33,456 nucleotides of DNA, from assembly GCF_003003995.1 (NCBI RefSeq), contig NZ_PVWF01000055.1, positions 1 to 33,456 of the forward strand, given 5' to 3'. The stretch's first letter is position 1. Each line of letters starts with the position of its first letter. Below, piece by piece: positions 24,101-31,998 of the stretch. Source of the DNA: Pleurocapsa sp. CCALA 161. Lineage in GTDB: Bacteria; Cyanobacteriota; Cyanobacteriia; Cyanobacteriales; Xenococcaceae. The notes beneath the pieces were generated by a model that saw nothing but the letters and a program-made list of their open reading frames with translations, was not told the DNA's origin and searched no databases. Both the position numbers and the translations under genes were made by a program.

Positions 24101-25865
24101 CGACTGTTTCTACTTGTAAAGCCTCTGGTCTACCAGGTACAGTAATCTTGATTGCCGTTTCAATATACTTAACTCCATCGGTAGTAGATAAAATACTTAA
24201 AGTATTTACTCCCGTCTTGAAAATCACCCCATACCAAGTTTGAGTAACTACATGGGAAACAGGATGTAATTCCGTCCGTCCTACTTGGGCAGTGTCAACG
24301 GATTTACCGTTAACTTGCAAAATAACTGAAGTAGATTCAGGATACTGAATTATGACGCTACTATGAATTGTTTCTAAAGTTGCATTAGCAGCAGGAGTGA
24401 GAATTTTTACTGGTGATTCTGTGGGGGAGGGGGGCGTTATTTCTGGATTAACAGGTTGTTGAGCGTTATTTTCCGTTGTTGTTGCTGATTTTTTGACGGC
24501 ATTTGCTGATCGAGAAACATCTTTAACCATTACTTGGCGATCGGTTTTAGTCTTGATTCCATCTTGGGAAGCAATCACGCTGAGGGTATTTGTGCCCTTT
24601 TTTAACTCTGCACCTTGCCAAGTTTGGGTAATTAAATTTCTTTTACTATCAAGGCTTTGCTGAGTGATCGCCGAGTCGGCTAATTCTGCACCATTAACCT
24701 GAAGTTTGACTGAGGCAGTAGGTGGATATTGGATCGTTACTGAGTCATTATTGTGACTACTTAAAATTACTCCAGGTGCGGGAGAAATAATTTGTACCTG
24801 TTTAAGGGTTAGTCTGGTGGCAATTTCTCTTTTGTCTGGAGGGTTGATGATTGGCTCTGACTGAGGTGTAGCTTCTCGATCCTTCTTGGCATCAGGTATG
24901 ATGATTCTCCAATCGTCAGGATTTGCCAAGCTCAATTGTTCTGCATCAAGTTCTGACCAGGTTTGCGCAATTAGCTGCTGTTGCTGGGGGTTAAGTTGAT
25001 TGATTAATAAGCTTTGGGACTCAACAGAGGTATTACTAATCTGAGGCTGTGGATTAGGAGTTGCTAAACTCAGGCGATTACCCTTCGGGTATGCTTCGCG
25101 ATCGCTATCTAAATCTGACCAAGTTTGCGCAATTAGTTGTTGTTGTTCGAGATTTAACTGATTAATTAATAAAGTTTCTGATTCAATTTCAGGCTGTTGA
25201 TTGGGAGTTGCTACACTAAGGCGATTACCCTTCGGGTATGCTTCGCGATCGCTATCTAAATCTGACCAAGTTTGCGCAATTAGTTGTTGTTGTTCGAGAT
25301 TTAACTGATTAATTAATAAAGTTTCTGATTCAATTTCAGGCTGTTGATTGGGAGTTGCTACACTAAGGCGATTACCCTTCGGGTATGCTTCGCGATCGCT
25401 ATCTAAATCTGACCAAGTTTGCGCAATTAGTTGTTGTTGTTCGAGATTTAACTGATTAATTAATAAAGTTTCTGATTCAATTTCAGGCTGTTGATTGGGA
25501 GTTGCCAAACTGAGGGGATTACTATCTAAATCTGACCAGGTTTGTGCAATTAACTGTTGTTGTTCTAGATTTAACTGATTGATTAATAAAGTTTCTGATT
25601 CAATTTCAGGCTGTTGATTGGGAGTTGCCAAACTGAGGCGATTACCCTTCGGGTATGCTTCGCGATCGCTATCTAAATCTGACCATGTTTGCGTAATTAA
25701 CTGTTGTGGCTGGGAGAATAAACTAGGGGTTTGACTAGTAACTAAGGACTCTTTTCTAGTTTGGGCTTGGGCGATCGCCGTATAAAAAACTAGACTAAAA
25801 ACGGCAGCCATAAAAGTAACTAGCTGGAGCGATAGGTTGTATTTTTGGCTGGTTTTAACTTTCAT
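21147..25865 (-). CDS. Outer-membrane beta-barrel protein with N-terminal tandem repeats and Ig-like domains
   Basis: 1572 residues. Sec signal (about 1-35, ending IAQAQ). Residues 55-330 are tandem repeats of about 49 residues (LIAQTWSDLDS ... LATPNQQPEIES), each normally holding DREAYPKGN. Two Ig-like domains follow, at about 365-445 and 488-578, with LQVNG strands and LITQTWQG / VVTQTWYG motifs echoing the repeat. A third invasin-like domain is at about 585-675 (ADGQAIATVQGRYVDGQG). From about 690 to the end, alternating hydrophobic strands, a YPVYGDSS segment, WGDY/LNEDRGD loops and aromatic strand ends such as GGAYVGVTMKL suggest a large beta-barrel. No TonB plug or POTRA motif is visible. 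It is probably the outer-membrane pore or anchor of the cluster, by context. Confidence is moderate for the barrel, high for export. Confidence 0.8.
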   Translation of the reverse strand: MKVKTSQKYNLSLQLVTFMAAVFSLVFYTAIAQAQTRKESLVTSQTPSLFSQPQQLITQTWSDLDSDREAYPKGNRLSLATPNQQPEIESETLLINQLNLEQQQLIAQTWSDLDSNPLSLATPNQQPEIESETLLINQLNLEQQQLIAQTWSDLDSDREAYPKGNRLSVATPNQQPEIESETLLINQLNLEQQQLIAQTWSDLDSDREAYPKGNRLSVATPNQQPEIESETLLINQLNLEQQQLIAQTWSDLDSDREAYPKGNRLSLATPNPQPQISNTSVESQSLLINQLNPQQQQLIAQTWSELDAEQLSLANPDDWRIIIPDAKKDREATPQSEPIINPPDKREIATRLTLKQVQIISPAPGVILSSHNNDSVTIQYPPTASVKLQVNGAELADSAITQQSLDSKRNLITQTWQGAELKKGTNTLSVIASQDGIKTKTDRQVMVKDVSRSANAVKKSATTTENNAQQPVNPEITPPSPTESPVKILTPAANATLETIHSSVIIQYPESTSVILQVNGKSVDTAQVGRTELHPVSHVVTQTWYGVIFKTGVNTLSILSTTDGVKYIETAIKITVPGRPEALQVETVETEIPADGQAIATVQGRYVDGQGTTTPWNEIVTLNSSAGKFVGTDVDPDRPGFQVKPEKGEFTASLQAGYDAKTVRIQAKARQLEAYTQTQFKTTLREKPLLTGFADLRIGAGGINYYDSLRDFLPLDHNNGAEIDFSSAAFITGSFGKWSYTGAFNSDRPLNEDKDGETRIFRTYDQSESNYPVYGDSSTTEATTPSTDSLYLRLERSPRIEFADPDYFMWGDYDTEEFSTESQEFSGISRQLHGFKANYNLGDFQFNALYANSVEGFQRDAIAPDGTSGFYFFSRRLLIPGSEDIYLELSPLNDPGKVVTRQRLSLGLDYEIDYDRGTLLFKDPVLRTQVNQNGNILVRRIIATYQFEVEANEASLVGARGRYHFNRDLETPSWIGASYLNEDRGDQDFSLWGVDGYFSLGEWGKLIAEYAQSDNQTVFAEADGSAYRFEGEVKFNDYLQGRVYYRDIDEGFANNATLSFVPGQITYGSQIEAQIARHTKLQFSYEHQDNKGVSPRPLDELAEFLDSGFDPVPGNQQDNSLSTITAGVEQKIGKADLGIDLTWRDRTDRKSPGALNSTSTQLRSRFSIPIIDKLNFQAFNEITLSDNTDAVFSDRTGLGLDWEFYKGLSLVLNQQWFTRGELAGESLTSFGIQGEYEPWANATLTGRYSLTNGISGVSNIGAIGLQQKITIAPGLNLDLDYEHTFSGFDTIGSGIQYAQPFAVGQGSSSLGFSSGSTYSIGIEYTDNPDFTASAKWQHSDNSGGGNTVITADVTGKLSSSLTSLFSYNQASSANQTFDIGTTRNIRLGLAYRNPKQDNFNALLRYEYEENGGTIPETLLLGKGTGSQEHLFGIEAIYAPNWRWEFYGKYAFRNSKTFLADDFVGSSNISLGQLRATYRLNYHIDLAVEGRTIWQPSAGYTESGFVLEAGYYLTPELRISTGYVFGSADDEDFTGTRSAGGAYVGVTMKLNSLLDGFGQHQPPSPPEVIPKKK
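24952..25690. repeat. Tandem coding repeats of 147 bp in the barrel gene
   Basis: The TCTGACC anchor recurs at 25114, 25261, 25408, 25531 and 25678, giving spacings of 147, 147, 123 and 147 bp, plus a diverged copy 162 bp away at 24952. The units at 25114-25408 are near identical, implying recent duplication. The 123-bp spacing reflects loss of 24 bp (eight codons) in one unit. Confidence 0.95.
25074..25669. repeat. Four copies of the HIP1-containing palindromic repeat inside the tandem repeats
   Basis: Copies are at 25074-25105, 25221-25252, 25368-25399 and 25638-25669. Each has CCCTTCGGG and GCTTCGCGATCGC arms and is nearly the same as the copy at 1334 read on the other strand. Each encodes DREAYPKGN. 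The unit around 25511-25531 lacks 24 bp of it exactly, leaving DSNPLS. Confidence 0.85.
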
Positions 25866-25903
25866 AAACTAGATGATGGAAAACATTTTAATTAGCGATC
25901 TAT

Positions 25904-28441
25904 TTATTTAGAATCAAAATTATGGTTATTTTTAAGAGATTTTGGCGATTTATGCTTACTTTTGGTTTCTTGTTCCGCAGCCGTAGGAGTAACAGCAAAA
26001 TTCATCCTGACCATACTTCCTGGGGCTAAATTGACTAGTCTGGAGACGCTATTGCCCTCGCTAAAACGTAAATTGGGAGCAAGACGATATTCGGGAATGC
26101 TGGTTAAATCGAGTATTCCTGTGTGATGTCCAGGCAAGACATTGGTGACGGAAAATAGACCTTCCGCATCGGTAATCACGCGATTGCCATCTTCGAGATA
26201 AATAACCGCGTTGGGAATTCCTGGTTCTCCAGCTTGCTGCTGACCATCAAAGTTTTTATCGACAAATACTCGACCCAACAAAATTCCTGCATCGGCAAGA
26301 ATTCCTGATTCAATTCGCAGCTTATGAATGGCGGGCCCATCTTTAACAGTTAGACGGTTATCAATGCGTTGAGCATTGACGATCGCCGAATTTTCTCCTG
26401 AACCCCGTAAAGCATTAGGAGTAACTTGGACAGCATAAACGAGATTGACAATTCCTCCAGAAGGCAAAGTTGTATTAACAGCAAAATTGACTAGGGAATT
26501 ATTTTGAGTCGTGGTAATGTCAACTAATTTTGATTCGCTTTCACCACGGACACTATCTGCCTCTAAGCGAAAACCAGCAGGTAGAGTATCGGCGACTTGA
26601 AAGTTAGTCAGGGGAACAGAAGCCAGATTGCGAATTGCCAAACGGTATAAAACAATATCCCCAGGTTCAGCCGCAGCGCGATCGCCTGTTTTGGTAATCG
26701 AAATTTCCTGGGCATCACAAATATTGGTAGCTAAATCTAGTACTGCTAGGTTTAAACCGACTCTTTCTGCATCTTCGATTAACAGGATTTCTCCTGTAAT
26801 CGTTGTTTGACCATCAGAAGCGTTAATCTGTCTACCATCAAGGGAAGTAGCAGTATATTGAACTATTCTGTCTGTGCGATCGCCAATGGTAATCTTGACC
26901 TGTCTTTGGTCATAAATAGAATTCTCGCCAGGATCGACCACCAAAATATAATTTCTGCCACGGTCTAATTGCCCTTTTTCTTCATCAAACAAGAAGCTAT
27001 ATTTACCGCGATCGCTATTGGTCAGAAAAAAAGGATTACTGTTTTCAATATTTGGTTTAATACCAGGGGAAATATTATTATTTGGCTCGTCTGGTAATTC
27101 AGTAGTAGTTAAGGGTGTTATTCCTCCAGGTTCACTCTGGGTAGGATCGTTAGCAGCCAGATCGTATAAAGCAACGGAAAAACCCTGATAATCCGCTAAG
27201 ATTTCCCCTGCACAGCCACTAATTTCACCTCTGGGGTCAATTAATTCATTTTTATCAGGAGTAATCTCAGGTAAGATACTTAGGGTTTGTTGTGAATTGC
27301 GATCGCCACAGTCAGTTTGTAAATCAATCCCAATTGCCGAAATCTGATTTTCAGATAGAGCGGTTACTTCAACCTGAACTTCTAAGATTAATGATTGTTT
27401 TCCAGGGATGGAGACATCTTGAGCGGTATCAGTAATGGTTTTGCTTGCTTCGGGTTCGGCTGTTGCCAAACGATAAATAATGCCCGTAACCTTGCCAGCC
27501 CCAGTCAAGCCATTTTCGCTAATGGTTTGAATATTGGGCAGTTTGATACTTGCAGTCTGGTCACTCTCATTGGCAAGCTGGAATTTAAACCGCAGCTTAC
27601 TTCCAGGAGTTAGTTTGGTGGGCTGTTTTTGACGAATCTGATTGAGTTCTAACTCTAGCTGTGCTTGAAAAGAAGTAAGTTGAGCCTTGGCTTCTGGTCT
27701 AGTCAGCTTGGCTGCTGCGATCGCCTGTTGAACTTGCTCAATAAAACTACCTTCCTCTTTAGAAGTGAGCTTTATTTGACTAAGAGTTTCAATCTCTGTT
27801 TCCCTAAGACCCAATGCCTGTAAACTAGATACTTGCAATCCTGCCAGACTAGTTAATAGTTGCGAATCAGGAATTTGGGTAATGATTGCTTGGTTTTCTT
27901 TGCCTACCTGCTTAATCACAGATTCTTTAATGGCTGCTGCTAACTCTATCGAAGTAGAATCAACGGGCAAGGCTGCCCAACGGGAGATGGTGACGATCGC
28001 TGCTTGGTTAGCTGCTGTTTCTTTTAAACCCTGTTGTTTAAATTGCTCAATTAAGCTACTGGCAATGATTCCCAATGCACTGACTAAGTTTCCTTTTGCA
28101 TCCTCTACGCCTTGGTTACTAACCTGAATTTTTGACGGAGACTGAGGGAGCAAACTGATTTCAAGTACAGTATTAGAAACATGAGAAACTACAGCTTTTT
28201 GTTGATTAGAATCATCTGATAATTCATGATTAGCGATCGCTGTATTAATAATTTCTTGATTATTGCCCACAGAACAACTCAAAACTGTTTGAGCCATAAC
28301 CTGCTTGCTTCTCAGCGGTAACCAAGGAGCGGTAAGCATCATGACGATTAAAATACGGGCAATTTTGGGACTCGATTTAGTGATGCTAAAAAAGCAAAAA
28401 TTAAACACAATTCTTTTCTCAACTGCAAGTATGTCCAGCAC
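25904..28441 (-). CDS. Exported DUF11 / SdrD_B-like protein
   Basis: 845 residues from a GTG at 28441; a GTG at 28408 with a GAGAAAAG before it is an alternative. A hydrophobic IARILIVMMLTAPW and KQVMAQ form a signal peptide near 28-50. About 60-250 is helical and not recognised. About 570-690 is a DUF11 repeat (GDIVLYRLAIRNLASVPLTN, FQVADTLPAGFRLE). About 700-800 is an SdrD_B-like module (GRVFVDKNFDGQQQAGEPGI, with ITDAEGLFSVTNVLPGHH), which in related proteins binds Ca2+ or acts as a spacer domain. In other bacteria this DUF11-SdrD_B part is often fused to a C-terminal barrel; here the barrel is the next gene, 38 bp downstream. Likely a periplasmic or surface partner of that barrel. No catalytic residues seen. 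Confidence 0.8.
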   Translation of the reverse strand: MLDILAVEKRIVFNFCFFSITKSSPKIARILIVMMLTAPWLPLRSKQVMAQTVLSCSVGNNQEIINTAIANHELSDDSNQQKAVVSHVSNTVLEISLLPQSPSKIQVSNQGVEDAKGNLVSALGIIASSLIEQFKQQGLKETAANQAAIVTISRWAALPVDSTSIELAAAIKESVIKQVGKENQAIITQIPDSQLLTSLAGLQVSSLQALGLRETEIETLSQIKLTSKEEGSFIEQVQQAIAAAKLTRPEAKAQLTSFQAQLELELNQIRQKQPTKLTPGSKLRFKFQLANESDQTASIKLPNIQTISENGLTGAGKVTGIIYRLATAEPEASKTITDTAQDVSIPGKQSLILEVQVEVTALSENQISAIGIDLQTDCGDRNSQQTLSILPEITPDKNELIDPRGEISGCAGEILADYQGFSVALYDLAANDPTQSEPGGITPLTTTELPDEPNNNISPGIKPNIENSNPFFLTNSDRGKYSFLFDEEKGQLDRGRNYILVVDPGENSIYDQRQVKITIGDRTDRIVQYTATSLDGRQINASDGQTTITGEILLIEDAERVGLNLAVLDLATNICDAQEISITKTGDRAAAEPGDIVLYRLAIRNLASVPLTNFQVADTLPAGFRLEADSVRGESESKLVDITTTQNNSLVNFAVNTTLPSGGIVNLVYAVQVTPNALRGSGENSAIVNAQRIDNRLTVKDGPAIHKLRIESGILADAGILLGRVFVDKNFDGQQQAGEPGIPNAVIYLEDGNRVITDAEGLFSVTNVLPGHHTGILDLTSIPEYRLAPNLRFSEGNSVSRLVNLAPGSMVRMNFAVTPTAAEQETKSKHKSPKSLKNNHNFDSK

Positions 28442-28581
28442 AATCTAGGGTGGGCATTGCCCACCTCTTTAGAACAAAGTAGTAAATCAAAATGTGAGGA
28501 TCGAAAGCTAAAAACTAAAAATTAAAAACTATGAGCATTACTACTACCAGCTTTTATATATTTAATTAATCCTCAACGACT
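28442..28581. other. Spacer with degenerate heptamer repeat
   Basis: 140 bp within the cluster. AAAAACT-like heptamers (AAAAACT AAAAATT AAAAACT) repeat near 28510-28531. No gene is seen. Confidence 0.4.
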
Positions 28582-29145
28582 TTACTGCACTTGCACTTCA
28601 TACATTGCTGTAGCCCCTGCTTCTGGTGTTACCGTAGGAAACTGCCACCGAATATGGGTATAGGCTTCTGGTGGTGCAGGACGCTCAACTACTGTGCCAT
28701 CTTCCTGGGTAATTTTAATTTTTGGTTCAGCTACAAAACTTTTACCCTGGTCGGTACTATAGGTAATCTTGGCCTGGTTTTTACTGCTAGCAGAATTAAG
28801 CTTGTAAACCATTTGGGCAGCAATTGGCTGGGTAACAGCTAGATTATTCGCGACACTTGACCCAGAGTTTTCACCAACAATGGTGTAGCGCAAAATATCT
28901 CCAGGGGCGACTTTGGCATTATCTTCCAAATTTTGCCAAGTGACCTGTTGCTTACCATCAACCGTAGCGCTAATCTGTTGTTTAGCTACTACTAAATTGA
29001 GTATAATCTCTGGCTTTTCGGCAGCTTGGGCAATAATTTCACCTGGATTAGGAATATCTGCTGCTGCGGGAAGATTATTGAGTAAGGGTAGGATTACTGC
29101 TAATCCCATAGTGCCAATACTCAATAACTTGTATAGACCTTTCAT
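28582..29145 (-). CDS. Small exported DUF11-like protein
   Basis: 187 residues from the ATG at 29145. The frame is open for 14 more codons upstream, but those contain a heptamer repeat (AGTGAAC x2), and MKGLYKLLSIGTMGLAVILP is a clear signal peptide start, preceded by AGAGAAA. After cleavage near AAADIP, the protein is one DUF11-like beta-sandwich with VAPGDILRYTIVGENSGSSV and the ITYSTDQGKSFVAEP strand, which resembles VQYSTNGGTSFINRP in the first gene of the cluster. It is a single-domain member of a family normally seen as a repeat in longer chains, so it could be a subunit or capping protein. Function unknown. Confidence 0.75.
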   Translation of the reverse strand: MKGLYKLLSIGTMGLAVILPLLNNLPAAADIPNPGEIIAQAAEKPEIILNLVVAKQQISATVDGKQQVTWQNLEDNAKVAPGDILRYTIVGENSGSSVANNLAVTQPIAAQMVYKLNSASSKNQAKITYSTDQGKSFVAEPKIKITQEDGTVVERPAPPEAYTHIRWQFPTVTPEAGATAMYEVQVQ

Positions 29146-29171
29146 ATTGCTATTTCTCTGATAATTGCTAT

Positions 29172-29185
29172 AGTGAACAGTGAAC
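29172..29185. repeat. Heptamer pair AGTGAAC x2
   Basis: Two perfect 7-bp units lie just upstream of the small DUF11-like gene. They are short, but of the same class as the arrays at 8780 and 21084. Confidence 0.55.
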
Positions 29186-29242
29186 AAATCCCCTGGGTCG
29201 ATAGATAGAGAATTTTTCCTTCTATAAACCCAGTTTTTCTAT

Positions 29243-31933
29243 TTATGGGGTAAGTGTCTTAATATCACTTGCGTCAGTTACTTTGCGTTGGAAAGTAAAT
29301 GTTCCACTAACTCCTGGAGCAACATTAGCAACTGTGTCTATATAGCTGGTTACTAGTTTATCTGTAGTACTACTAGCTGTACTACCAGTAGTACCTTTAA
29401 AGTAAGTAATAGTTCCGCTATTAGAGTCTTGGGCGCTACTGGGTACGTGCAGAGTATCGATAATTGTGTCACCGTCGTCAGGGGAAGTCGTGTCTAATGC
29501 CCAGTTATTAGCTCCTACTGTACCATTCTCTATAATGCGCACATCGTTAGCCTGAAGCAAGACACTATTAGCACCAGTTGCTTGAGGATCAGATATGTTA
29601 CTGTAGGCAACTTGGTACTCAATTATGTCTCCAGGTGCAGGCTTTTTGTTAGCATCTGGGTCATTAAAGTTCATTCCTGTAACTAATGAATATTGACCAC
29701 TAGCGTTAGCTCTTAAAACACGAGCTTTTTTAACTAGTTTGAGATAGCCAGCATAAACTTGGTTAACGGTAACGTTATAAGTATCTTGTGTAGTTAAACC
29801 ATTACCAGCAGTATAACTAGCACTTGGAAGTAAACCAGTACCAGTGTTGTTGCTGTCTTTATAAGCAGCAATAGGTACGGGATAACCACCAATGTTTTCG
29901 CCTGAACCATTATCACTGGTTGATAATTCTGTTCCATCAGGCAGATTGATTGCAACAGTATAGTTGATAGATGCGTTGGCATTAATACTGGGAACAGTAA
30001 TTGGAGTACCACCACTTAACGTAAAGCTTCCAGTTCCAGTATTGTCGTAGGTATATGTCGCACTAACTCCACTATAAGTAATAGTAACTTCAGTGCCGTT
30101 AGGTAAGCTTGCTGCTGTTCCTCCCAAAGTTAAAGCCTCAGGGCTAATAGGTTGCAGAATGACGTTAGTTATCTGTGCAGCAGTAGGATTCTTAACGGTG
30201 TTGGTAAAGGTAATAGAGTCAGGATCGTAGGTTTGAGCCTGAGTAGTGCCAGTTACAGCAGGAGTTGCTACACCTAAATTTTGGAAATCATGGTTATCAT
30301 CCGCAGTAGTCGCACCAAAAATACCGCCAATTGCATCGGGTAGATTTGCTGGTCCATTACGCAGATTAGAAGCGACAGCAGGAGGTGTTACCCTAACTTT
30401 GTTAACCTCACCACCAGGAGTTCCCGTAGCAGTGTTGTTGTTGTTTACATCGACGTTATTCTCGTTATTACCAGGATTAGCTACACCAAACGCATTATTG
30501 CTATCTCCAACAGTTTCATCTGGGCCACTAGTACCATCATCATTGAAGTTATTGGGGTTTTCGTCACCAGATTCATCAAAGGTGATTGCCCCTGTAACCC
30601 CTGCACCACCATTATCAGTACTACCAAAGGTCTGCGCCATGTTATAGATACTGGTAGCTGTGTTAGTTAAACTACTAGTAACAACTTTAAAACTAAAGCC
30701 TGTTTGGGTAGTACCAGCAGCAATTTTATTGGTACTAGCATCGTATACCCAACCTACACGAGTAATCGCACCAGTTAAAGCAGTAGCATCTGTCTCCCAT
30801 TCCGCTTTTTCAGGAGCAACAGTTAAAACATCATCTGTATAAACTCTTGTCCAACCATTAGGTGCAGTGACATCTGCACCAACAGTGGCTTTGTCTAAGG
30901 TTGTATCTTTAGGTATCGCATCTGAAATCAAGATTAGATTGCTTTCACTTGTGATTCCAGCACCAGTAAAGCTTCCTGGATTTGCACCGCTATAATCACG
31001 ACCTTCTAAAGCTGCTGGATTGTAGGTGAAATTATTGTAGCCAGCTAACTTTTGATTGAGAACATCTAACTCTAAGTTGTAGGTAATTACATTATCACTA
31101 AGAGAGCTAGCATCAGCACCATTAGTAAATCCAGCATTAGTTTTTCTAATTCTAGTTAAAGCCAGAGGATTAGAACCTACAGTTACCGTGTTAGTTGCAC
31201 TAGCTTCCCTTTGTCCGTTCACAGGATCGCCAGTAACAGTTGCCGTAGTTGAAGTTAAGGTACGGACATCTTGGTCTTGAGGATCGTTTGCACCACCCGC
31301 ATCAGGTTGGTTTTGAGTACCAGGAAAATCTGGACTATTAATATCGGCAGTGTTATTACCAGTATCCCCTAAGCGTACGCTGATAGTGTCACCTGTAGTA
31401 ACCGTACTAGAAACAGTACCAGTAACACGGACGATAATCGAGGTATTTAGGGCAACGTTAGGAACAATACCATCGGCAGGTCGATTGATAAATGAAGTAC
31501 CACCATTAGTACTGTATTGAACTGAAGAAGCAGAGTTGGGATCGACAGTTACGTTCTGGGCATTCCCATTAATCTTAGTAGCGTCAGGAACAAAGATATT
31601 GGTTGCGTCATTACCTGTGTTGGTAATTAAAAAGTCGAAGCTAATAGTTTCTTCAGGTAAAACTGAACCCCCATTACTATCAACCAAACCATTAGGTACA
31701 TTAGTAATACCTGCAATTTTACCAACTGTTACTGTAACTTCGTTAGAAATAGCATTATATGGAGTACCAGCTTCGTTTTCATAAGTAGCTGTGGCAGTGT
31801 TTTTGAGGCTGACACCTGCATTAGTGCCGACGGCAAATACGGGTAGAGAAAATTGAAATAGACTGGCTGTTGCTAAGGCTACACCAATCAATGGAAAATA
31901 GTATTTATTTCTGGTTAAGCTATGCTGATTCAT
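29243..31933 (-). CDS. Large exported DUF11-type repeat protein, first gene of the surface cluster
   Basis: 896 residues. Signal peptide at about 10-37 (PLIGVALATASLFQFSLPVF). GVSLKNTATATYENEAGTPY and SNEVTVTVGKIAGI form the start typical of DUF11/conserved-repeat exoproteins. Two or three DUF11-like sandwiches follow: PEETISFDFLITNTGNDATN (about 90-170), a middle part (about 250-420) and DPDSITFTNTVKNPTAAQIT (about 545-640), then a C-terminal LKLVKKARV ... PGDIIEYQVAYSN domain (about 735-890). It is rich in Asn, Thr and Asp and nearly without Cys. There is no anchoring motif, so surface attachment would rely on partners. It starts just downstream of a promoter with a palindromic operator candidate. 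Role unknown; probably a structural or adhesive exoprotein. Confidence 0.8.
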   Translation of the reverse strand: MNQHSLTRNKYYFPLIGVALATASLFQFSLPVFAVGTNAGVSLKNTATATYENEAGTPYNAISNEVTVTVGKIAGITNVPNGLVDSNGGSVLPEETISFDFLITNTGNDATNIFVPDATKINGNAQNVTVDPNSASSVQYSTNGGTSFINRPADGIVPNVALNTSIIVRVTGTVSSTVTTGDTISVRLGDTGNNTADINSPDFPGTQNQPDAGGANDPQDQDVRTLTSTTATVTGDPVNGQREASATNTVTVGSNPLALTRIRKTNAGFTNGADASSLSDNVITYNLELDVLNQKLAGYNNFTYNPAALEGRDYSGANPGSFTGAGITSESNLILISDAIPKDTTLDKATVGADVTAPNGWTRVYTDDVLTVAPEKAEWETDATALTGAITRVGWVYDASTNKIAAGTTQTGFSFKVVTSSLTNTATSIYNMAQTFGSTDNGGAGVTGAITFDESGDENPNNFNDDGTSGPDETVGDSNNAFGVANPGNNENNVDVNNNNTATGTPGGEVNKVRVTPPAVASNLRNGPANLPDAIGGIFGATTADDNHDFQNLGVATPAVTGTTQAQTYDPDSITFTNTVKNPTAAQITNVILQPISPEALTLGGTAASLPNGTEVTITYSGVSATYTYDNTGTGSFTLSGGTPITVPSINANASINYTVAINLPDGTELSTSDNGSGENIGGYPVPIAAYKDSNNTGTGLLPSASYTAGNGLTTQDTYNVTVNQVYAGYLKLVKKARVLRANASGQYSLVTGMNFNDPDANKKPAPGDIIEYQVAYSNISDPQATGANSVLLQANDVRIIENGTVGANNWALDTTSPDDGDTIIDTLHVPSSAQDSNSGTITYFKGTTGSTASSTTDKLVTSYIDTVANVAPGVSGTFTFQRKVTDASDIKTLTP

Positions 31934-31961
31934 AGAAATTATTAGACCAATAATTTTTGAG

Positions 31962-31991
31962 ATTAGAATATTACGCTCTTATTATTGTCAA
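31962..31991 (-). promoter_or_regulatory. Sigma70-type promoter of the surface cluster
   Basis: On the minus strand TTGACA (31991-31986) is followed after 18 bases by TCTAAT (31967-31962), five of six matches to TATAAT. The ATG is 28 bases further on, leaving a short leader with no obvious Shine-Dalgarno. Confidence 0.6.
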
Positions 31992-31998
31992 GAGCGTA
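31972..31998. promoter_or_regulatory. Palindromic operator candidate over the -35 box, with a further half-site upstream
   Basis: TACGCTCTT and AAGAGCGTA are perfect 9-bp inverted arms around a nine-base centre that overlaps the TTGACA box. The longer GAGCGTATATAG recurs as a 12-bp direct repeat at 31992-32003 and 32049-32060. Together they look like binding sites for a dimeric regulator. No regulator gene is identified nearby. Confidence 0.55.

Noticed and set aside
24952-25690. CRISPR-like array, because of regular repeats
   Set aside because: The repeats are contiguous 147-bp coding units in frame with a signal-peptide protein; there are no unique spacers and no cas genes.
21147-25865. 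TonB-dependent receptor
   Set aside because: No TonB box or plug domain is visible; the N-terminal half is repeats and Ig-like domains, so I call only an outer-membrane barrel.
29146-29187. N-terminal extension of the small DUF11-like protein
   Set aside because: It includes a heptamer repeat and would bury the signal peptide; the ATG at 29145 has a better upstream sequence.
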